In this document: positions 7,401 to 10,531 of the stretch, piece after piece | Layout of the letters: each line of letters starts with the position of its first letter | How positions within the stretch are numbered: position 1 is the first letter of the stretch | NCBI GenBank assembly: GCA_034658655.1 | Contig: JAYEFQ010000130.1 | Coordinates: 1 to 10,531 of the forward strand | DNA: 10,531 nucleotides | Direction of reading: 5' to 3' | Source: JAQIBY01 sp034658655 | GTDB lineage: Bacteria; Bacteroidota; Bacteroidia; Bacteroidales; ML635J-15 | Made by a program: the position numbers and the translations under genes | The notes under the pieces: generated by a model | The model's input: the letters and a program-made list of their open reading frames with translations, nothing else | Told to the model about the DNA's origin: nothing | Database searches by the model: none

Positions 7401-7702
7401 ATAGACCGCTAAATTCAGAATTTTTAAATAATTTTCAAGTCATTGGTTTCTTTGACATTGGTTCTGCTTGGACTGGGCTTCACCCTTTTTCAGGGGATAA
7501 TGCATACGAAAACGATTATTATGAAAATGGACCTGTTACTGTCATAATCAATAACGAATCCTATCCGATTGTTGCCGGTTATGGTATTGGAGTCCGTACA
7601 AAACTTCTGGGATATTTCATTCGTTTAGATTATGCAAGAGGCATAGAGGACAATACAATTTTACCCGGAATGCTATATTTATCACTAAATCTTGATTTTT
7701 AA
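4499..7702 (+). CDS. Outer-membrane protein: degenerate peptidase-like domain, TolB-type propeller, Omp85-like barrel
   Basis: A 1067-aa envelope protein of unknown function. Residues 1-24 form a signal peptide (KFRYYKYFTIYLLLLLSLTANSQ). Residues about 35-275 resemble the peptidase MA-like/gluzincin fold, but where HExxH is expected there is ITEITLNEIL (138-147), and LPEWYTKGL (164-172) lacks the usual EG, so zinc proteolysis is unlikely. Residues about 290-580 carry TolB/PD40 propeller blades (KISPDGKYIAYTT, LRWHPSGKLLGYI, DIYIYNLASNTYRNLT). A Pro/Glu linker (607-619) leads to a C-terminal barrel resembling BamA/D15: YYLGGVDNW (889-897), the loop-6 type motif MRGF (928-931), AVVNTEIRWPI, FFDIGSAW and a terminal Phe. 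POTRA domains are not apparent. The start is TTG: no ATG lies between the upstream stop at 4481 and Met31, and Met31 would remove the signal. The next gene begins on the base after its stop. Confidence 0.8.
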   Translation: MKFRYYKYFTIYLLLLLSLTANSQFYNGHQMEFGKNRVQFNEFEWFYYRFQKFDTYFYAGGTQIAKQTAEMAYEEIDNLSRQMDYQLNKRLIFVIYHSLSDFRQSNIGLKTLDNQYNIGGETRIVDNIIFMYVEGDKASLRAQLRASITEITLNEILYGSDWKNKAANNTLLNLPEWYTKGLISHIAHGWNENIENHVRDGIINGYYEKFNQLKGEDAIYAGHSIWHYISNTYGDQVIPTILYLTKTSKNLESGFMYVLGTNLKSLSFSWLNYYDKLLYDQYQSRDATSGNEILKRIKKDRKYQQAKISPDGKYIAYTTNIIGKMKIFIQDQESGKTKKILRQGHKLDQITDYSYPVLRWHPSGKLLGYITEQQGGIYYYAYNIEDKTQRKIELNGFEKVLSFDYSNDGFDIVFSGYKNGQSDIYIYNLASNTYRNLTADKADDYHPIYIKNSNQILFSSKRAIDSLEDKDDSLIPTQKNRDIFLYDLNATKNELTQLTKTADTDEKQAFFTDDEHYIYLSNKNGIYNRFAAKYDSTISNIDTITHYRYFMRSFPLTNYKMNIQEHNFASNTDLYTEVYFENNRHKIYKDELVAEPVTDELKNTIYRKAYLDDFHNPKPEPETETKPENAHQDSLINIDAYKFSPTLLSLSGTESDFDEDGNLKRRNLNRYSTSFYTTKIVNQVDFGFLNASYQRFTGSAFYFNPGFNILLTVEAMDLFEDYRLTGGFRFAGNFDSNEYLFSFEDLKSRWNKQYIFHRQSITNFSGNALYKTYLHQGVHRIRYPFNQVSAVQGSLSLRQDKSVFLSTDFQNLLQENEYDYWAGLKLEYIFDNTRNLSLNILDGLRFKAFGEFYKQIDEKQTELFVVGWDLRSYIPIHRNLIFASRFAASSSFGTAKLIYYLGGVDNWINLNAERPMFDQSTRINPNENYVYQAVATNMRGFTQNIRNGNSFAVVNTEIRWPIINYLFNRPLNSEFLNNFQVIGFFDIGSAWTGLHPFSGDNAYENDYYENGPVTVIINNESYPIVAGYGIGVRTKLLGYFIRLDYARGIEDNTILPGMLYLSLNLDF

Positions 7703-8890
7703 ATGAACAAACAAGAAATTATACATATCGCCCATCGCAATCATCCTGAAATCACTGAGATTCGACGTCATTTACATAAATTCCCAGAGCTAAGTTTTCA
7801 GGAAAAAGCGACACAGAATTATCTCATTCAAGAATTAGAAAACATTGGGATAAACAAAATTGAAAAAATAGCAGACACTGGCATTGCAGTTGAACTCGAC
7901 TCTGGTAATCCCGGATCGTGCATTGCACTTCGCGCTGACATGGATGCCTTACCAATTCAAGAAGCTAACGTAACTAGCTACACATCTGTCAATTCTGGTG
8001 TGATGCATGCATGCGGACATGACACACATATGAGCTCATTAATTGGTTGTTTGAAAATATTACAGAATCACAAATCTGCATGGAAAGGGAAAATTTTGGC
8101 CATTTTTCAACCGGGCGAAGAGGTTTTACCAGGCGGAGCAACCAAAGTAATAAGTAGTGGGATTTTCAAAAAATATAAACCACGCTTAATTATCGGACAA
8201 CATGTTATGCCGGGAATGCCAGTAGGTCATATTGGGTTTAAAATAGGTCATTACATGGCGTCAACAGATGAGATTTACATAAAAATCACAGGAAAAGGAG
8301 GACATGCCGCAACTCCGGCACTAACAAAAGATACAGTAGCCTGCGCTTCAGAAATCATTTTAACATTAAAGTCGGAAATTAAAAGCATGGCAAAAGAAGT
8401 TCCTGTTGTACTAGGCTTTGGGAAACTCATTGCAGAAGGCAGTAATAATATCATACCATCAGAAGTAAACATTGCGGGAACATTCCGCACAATGGATGAA
8501 GCGTTTAGAGCTTATGCAAAACAACAAATGCTATCAATTTCTCAAAGCATTGCAAACCGATATGGCACACAAGTAAAGCTTGAAATTCGTAATGGATATC
8601 CTAGCCTAACAAATCACAAAGAATATACATCAGATGCAATTGAATACATGCAAGATTTACTAGGCACCAATCAGGTTGAAGCAATGGATATCCGCTTAAC
8701 GGGAGAAGACTTTGCCTATTATTCACAAACGCTTCCGGCAATTTTTTATCGGTTTGGGATTCAAGGTGAAAAGCTGGGGGCTGTTAATGTGCATAATCAA
8801 TTCTTTGACATTGATGAAAAAGCGCTTATCTATAGCACCGCGGGATTAACATGGTTAAGCATTCAATTTTTAAATCAATTCAATTCATGA
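7703..8890 (+). CDS. M20-family metal-dependent amidohydrolase (M20D/hippurate hydrolase type)
   Basis: This 395-aa cytoplasmic enzyme probably hydrolyses an amide bond in an N-acyl amino acid or similar small substrate; the actual substrate cannot be read from sequence. The binuclear metal site is intact: Asp80 region RADMDALP, HACGHDTH at 102-109 (Cys104 and His106), FQPGEE at 135-140 with Glu139/Glu140, His167 in GQHVMPGMPVG and His364 in VHNQFFDIDE. The dimerisation domain lies at about 185-295, including GKGGHAATP (197-205). The use of Cys104 and the HACGHD motif point to subfamily M20D (IAA-amino acid, hippurate or N-acetyldiaminopimelate deacylases). There is no signal peptide. ATG follows directly on the TAA of the TolB/Omp85 gene with zero spacer, and its own stop overlaps the next start by 4 nt, so the three genes are almost certainly cotranscribed. 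Confidence 0.92.
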   Translation: MNKQEIIHIAHRNHPEITEIRRHLHKFPELSFQEKATQNYLIQELENIGINKIEKIADTGIAVELDSGNPGSCIALRADMDALPIQEANVTSYTSVNSGVMHACGHDTHMSSLIGCLKILQNHKSAWKGKILAIFQPGEEVLPGGATKVISSGIFKKYKPRLIIGQHVMPGMPVGHIGFKIGHYMASTDEIYIKITGKGGHAATPALTKDTVACASEIILTLKSEIKSMAKEVPVVLGFGKLIAEGSNNIIPSEVNIAGTFRTMDEAFRAYAKQQMLSISQSIANRYGTQVKLEIRNGYPSLTNHKEYTSDAIEYMQDLLGTNQVEAMDIRLTGEDFAYYSQTLPAIFYRFGIQGEKLGAVNVHNQFFDIDEKALIYSTAGLTWLSIQFLNQFNS

Positions 8891-9414
8891 GGAAACTGAA
8901 TACTGAAGAAATTCCACGCTTATCTCCGGAAGCATTCAAAACTACAAAAAAATATCCGGTTTGTATCGTCTTAGACAATGTAAGAAGTCATCATAATGTG
9001 GGTTCATTCTTTCGTACCGCTGATGCATTTCGGTTTGAATCCATTCTACTTTGTGGAATTACCGGCACTCCACCCCATCGTGATATTCGCAAAACTGCCT
9101 TAGGCGCTAGTGAAACTGTTAATTGGTCTTATCATGAAAACTGTTTGGATGCAGTCAAAACATTAAAATCAGAAGGTTATCATCTTATCTCCATTGAAAT
9201 TACAGAAGACAGCACATCAATGGACTCATTTTCACTTCCTGCAGAAAAACCCATCGCACTAATTTTCGGAAATGAAGTAAAAGGAGTTTCACAGGAAATC
9301 ATTAACCTCTGTGATATGGTGCTTGAAATCCCCCAAGAAGGGACAAAACACTCCTTAAATGTCAGCATCAGTGGAGGAATTTGCATGTGGGAGGTGTATA
9401 AGCAAGTAAAGTAG
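8887..9414 (+). CDS. SpoU/TrmH-family RNA 2'-O-ribose methyltransferase
   Basis: A 175-aa SPOUT (trefoil-knot) methyltransferase that would transfer a methyl group from S-adenosylmethionine to a ribose 2'-OH in tRNA or rRNA. All three SpoU motifs are present: motif 1 LDNVRSHHNVGSFFRTADAF (29-48, with Asn38 and catalytic-type Arg43), motif 2 ALIFGNEVKGV (124-134), and motif 3 IPQEGTKHSLNVSIS (148-162). It lacks the N-terminal RNA-binding domain of RlmB and the longer C-terminal extension of TrmH, so the target is undefined; TrmL-like single-domain enzymes are the closest in layout. The frame is open to 8851, but ATG 8887 gives a 4-nt ATGA overlap with the upstream stop and a normal family start, so I prefer it. 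A strong terminator begins 7 nt after the stop, ending the operon. Confidence 0.92.
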   Translation: MRKLNTEEIPRLSPEAFKTTKKYPVCIVLDNVRSHHNVGSFFRTADAFRFESILLCGITGTPPHRDIRKTALGASETVNWSYHENCLDAVKTLKSEGYHLISIEITEDSTSMDSFSLPAEKPIALIFGNEVKGVSQEIINLCDMVLEIPQEGTKHSLNVSISGGICMWEVYKQVK

Positions 9415-9421
9415 TGATTAT

Positions 9422-9459
9422 ATAAAAAAAGCGGATGAATATTCATCCGCTTTTTTTAT
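9422..9459. terminator. Bidirectional Rho-independent terminator (perfect 38-bp palindrome)
   Basis: The core GCGGATGAAT (9431-9440) is followed directly by its exact reverse complement (9441-9450), flanked by seven A (9424-9430) and seven T (9451-9457). Two more complementary bases pair on each side. Either strand gives a hairpin followed by a U-tract, and it sits between convergent genes, 7 nt from one stop and 17 nt from the other. Confidence 0.95.
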
Positions 9460-9476
9460 TTTAAAATTTCGTCCTT

Positions 9477-10531
9477 TTACTTTATAACGATTCTACGAAT
9501 ATGTTGCTCTCCGTTATTTTCGTAGATTCTTACGAAATATACTCCAGAAACAAATTCACTAACATCAATTACAGTACGGGAATTATCAATATTTGTCTTA
9601 ATCATATGCTGACCTAGGATATTAACCAATTCAACATAACTTACCTGAGCTGCATCCGTTTCAATAAATAGATTGGAATTTGCAGGATTAGGATAGACTT
9701 TGAATATTACGCTATTATCTACAATGCTATTTGTAAAATCAATTAAGACCGGAACGTTTGTGCTACAACCAGCAGCATCTGTAACCATGACAGAATAAGT
9801 TCCAGCTGCAAGATTTTCTACTGTTACTGTTTCATCACCAGTTGACCATAGTATTGTGTATGGACTAATTCCTCCGGTTATATTGAGCGTAGCAGCACCA
9901 TCTTCAGCAGTTGAACTGCTTGCATTAGTAATATCAACAGTAACTTCTGGTGCTTCACCAACAAGTACAGTAATATCATCTGAATCAGAACAAACTCCGT
10001 TTTCAATGATATAAGTAATTGTATGAGCGCCTAATCCAGCAGCAGCAGGATCAAATTGATTTCCAGTTACGCCATTACCTGCCCATGTTCCACCAGCAGT
10101 TGTAGCAGTTAAAGTTACCGCAGCATCTCCTGCACAGAAAGGACCAACCGCATTAATACTTGCATCTGGCATTGCATCTACATGAATTGTAATTTGATCG
10201 CTATCACCACATGAACCTGTGATTTCATATGTAATCATGTGGTCACTAGCACCGGCTGCAGAAGGATCAAAGCTATCGCCAGTAACACCATCACCAGACC
10301 AAGTTCCGCCAGCATCAGTAGCAGTTAATGTAATCGGGGAATCTGATTCGCATAAGTCTGAAACTGCATTAATAGTCGCATCGTATCCATCAGAAACATA
10401 CAAGGTAATATCTTCTGTGGCTGTACATGTTCCATTACTTACCTCATAAGTAATTACAAAACTACCTATTCCAGCAACAGCTGGGTCAAATTGGTCTCCG
10501 GAGACACCAGTACCAGACCAAGCACCACCCG
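9477..10531 (-). CDS. T9SS cargo protein, repetitive adhesin-like, C-terminal part (runs off right edge)
   Basis: The frame is open to the right edge, so the N-terminus and signal peptide lie outside and 350 residues are visible. An internal TTG at 10403 is not a real start. From the edge inward: part of one and two full tandem domains of 72-73 aa, each with GG(T/A)W(S/A)GxGVxGxxFDPxxAG followed by an ITYE/ITYI strand. Each full domain also holds two Cys, suggesting a disulfide. Next comes a SprB-type repeat (9735-9944: NITGGISPYTILWSTGDE and NLAAGTYSVMVTDAAGCS), and finally a type A T9SS sorting domain (9480-9713: VYPNPANSNLFIET, VELVNILGQ, VSGVYFVRIYENNGE, RRIVIK). The protein should cross the outer membrane through T9SS and lose its sorting domain at the surface. 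It is probably an adhesin or extracellular structural protein; no catalytic domain is in view. Confidence 0.9.
   Translation of the reverse strand, partial: GGAWSGTGVSGDQFDPAVAGIGSFVITYEVSNGTCTATEDITLYVSDGYDATINAVSDLCESDSPITLTATDAGGTWSGDGVTGDSFDPSAAGASDHMITYEITGSCGDSDQITIHVDAMPDASINAVGPFCAGDAAVTLTATTAGGTWAGNGVTGNQFDPAAAGLGAHTITYIIENGVCSDSDDITVLVGEAPEVTVDITNASSSTAEDGAATLNITGGISPYTILWSTGDETVTVENLAAGTYSVMVTDAAGCSTNVPVLIDFTNSIVDNSVIFKVYPNPANSNLFIETDAAQVSYVELVNILGQHMIKTNIDNSRTVIDVSEFVSGVYFVRIYENNGEQHIRRIVIK
9945..10531 (-). repeat. In-frame tandem repeat of ~216-219 bp within the T9SS cargo gene
   Basis: Units are 10164-10379 (72 codons), 9945-10163 (73 codons) and a partial unit at 10380-10531. 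The GGTW/GGAW motifs recur every 72-73 residues. The copies are clearly diverged at DNA level, so this is an old domain duplication rather than a recent expansion. More units may lie beyond the edge. Confidence 0.9.

Noticed and set aside
8851..8886. Twelve-residue N-terminal extension of the methyltransferase
   Set aside because: ATG 8887 gives the typical 4-nt overlap with the upstream stop and a normal family N-terminus; the extension lies wholly within the M20 coding region.
9477..10403. Treating TTG 10403 as the start of a complete 308-aa protein
   Set aside because: The frame continues open to the edge and encodes another GGAW-type repeat unit, so the gene is partial.

Overview
The window looks like chromosomal DNA from a member of the Bacteroidota. 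The gene set is diagnostic: a DUF4835/PorD-type protein, a Bacteroidota-style RNA polymerase omega subunit, and a protein ending in a type IX secretion (T9SS) sorting domain. The DNA is AT-rich, starts lack Shine-Dalgarno sequences, and TAnnTTTG promoter boxes precede two genes. I cannot place it below phylum level.

Layout. (1) Positions 1-3631, minus strand: a tight five-gene cluster transcribed bamD, rpoZ, coaBC, DUF4835/porD-like, recN. Gaps are 15 nt or less, two junctions overlap, and recN runs off the left edge. It combines outer-membrane assembly, transcription, coenzyme A synthesis, a probable T9SS factor and DNA repair. (2) Positions 3632-4498: an 867-nt divergent intergenic region. 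It has a promoter box at each end and a dense cluster of repeats and palindromes between, with no credible gene. (3) Positions 4499-9414, plus strand: a three-gene operon with no spacers. It encodes a 1067-aa outer-membrane protein (degenerate peptidase-like domain, TolB-type propeller, Omp85-like barrel), an M20-family amidohydrolase and a SpoU/TrmH RNA methyltransferase. (4) Positions 9422-9459: a perfect 38-bp palindrome with A and T tracts, a bidirectional terminator. (5) Positions 9477-10531, minus strand: the C-terminal part of a repetitive secreted protein with tandem ~72-aa domains, a SprB-type repeat and a T9SS sorting domain; it runs off the right edge.

How it fits together. Cell-envelope biogenesis recurs: BamD (BAM lipoprotein), a putative T9SS factor, a T9SS cargo protein, and an Omp85-type protein whose usual POTRA domains appear to be replaced by a propeller. 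The last is the best candidate for something poorly described. The repeat-filled intergenic region is the other stretch that ordinary annotation would leave unexplained.
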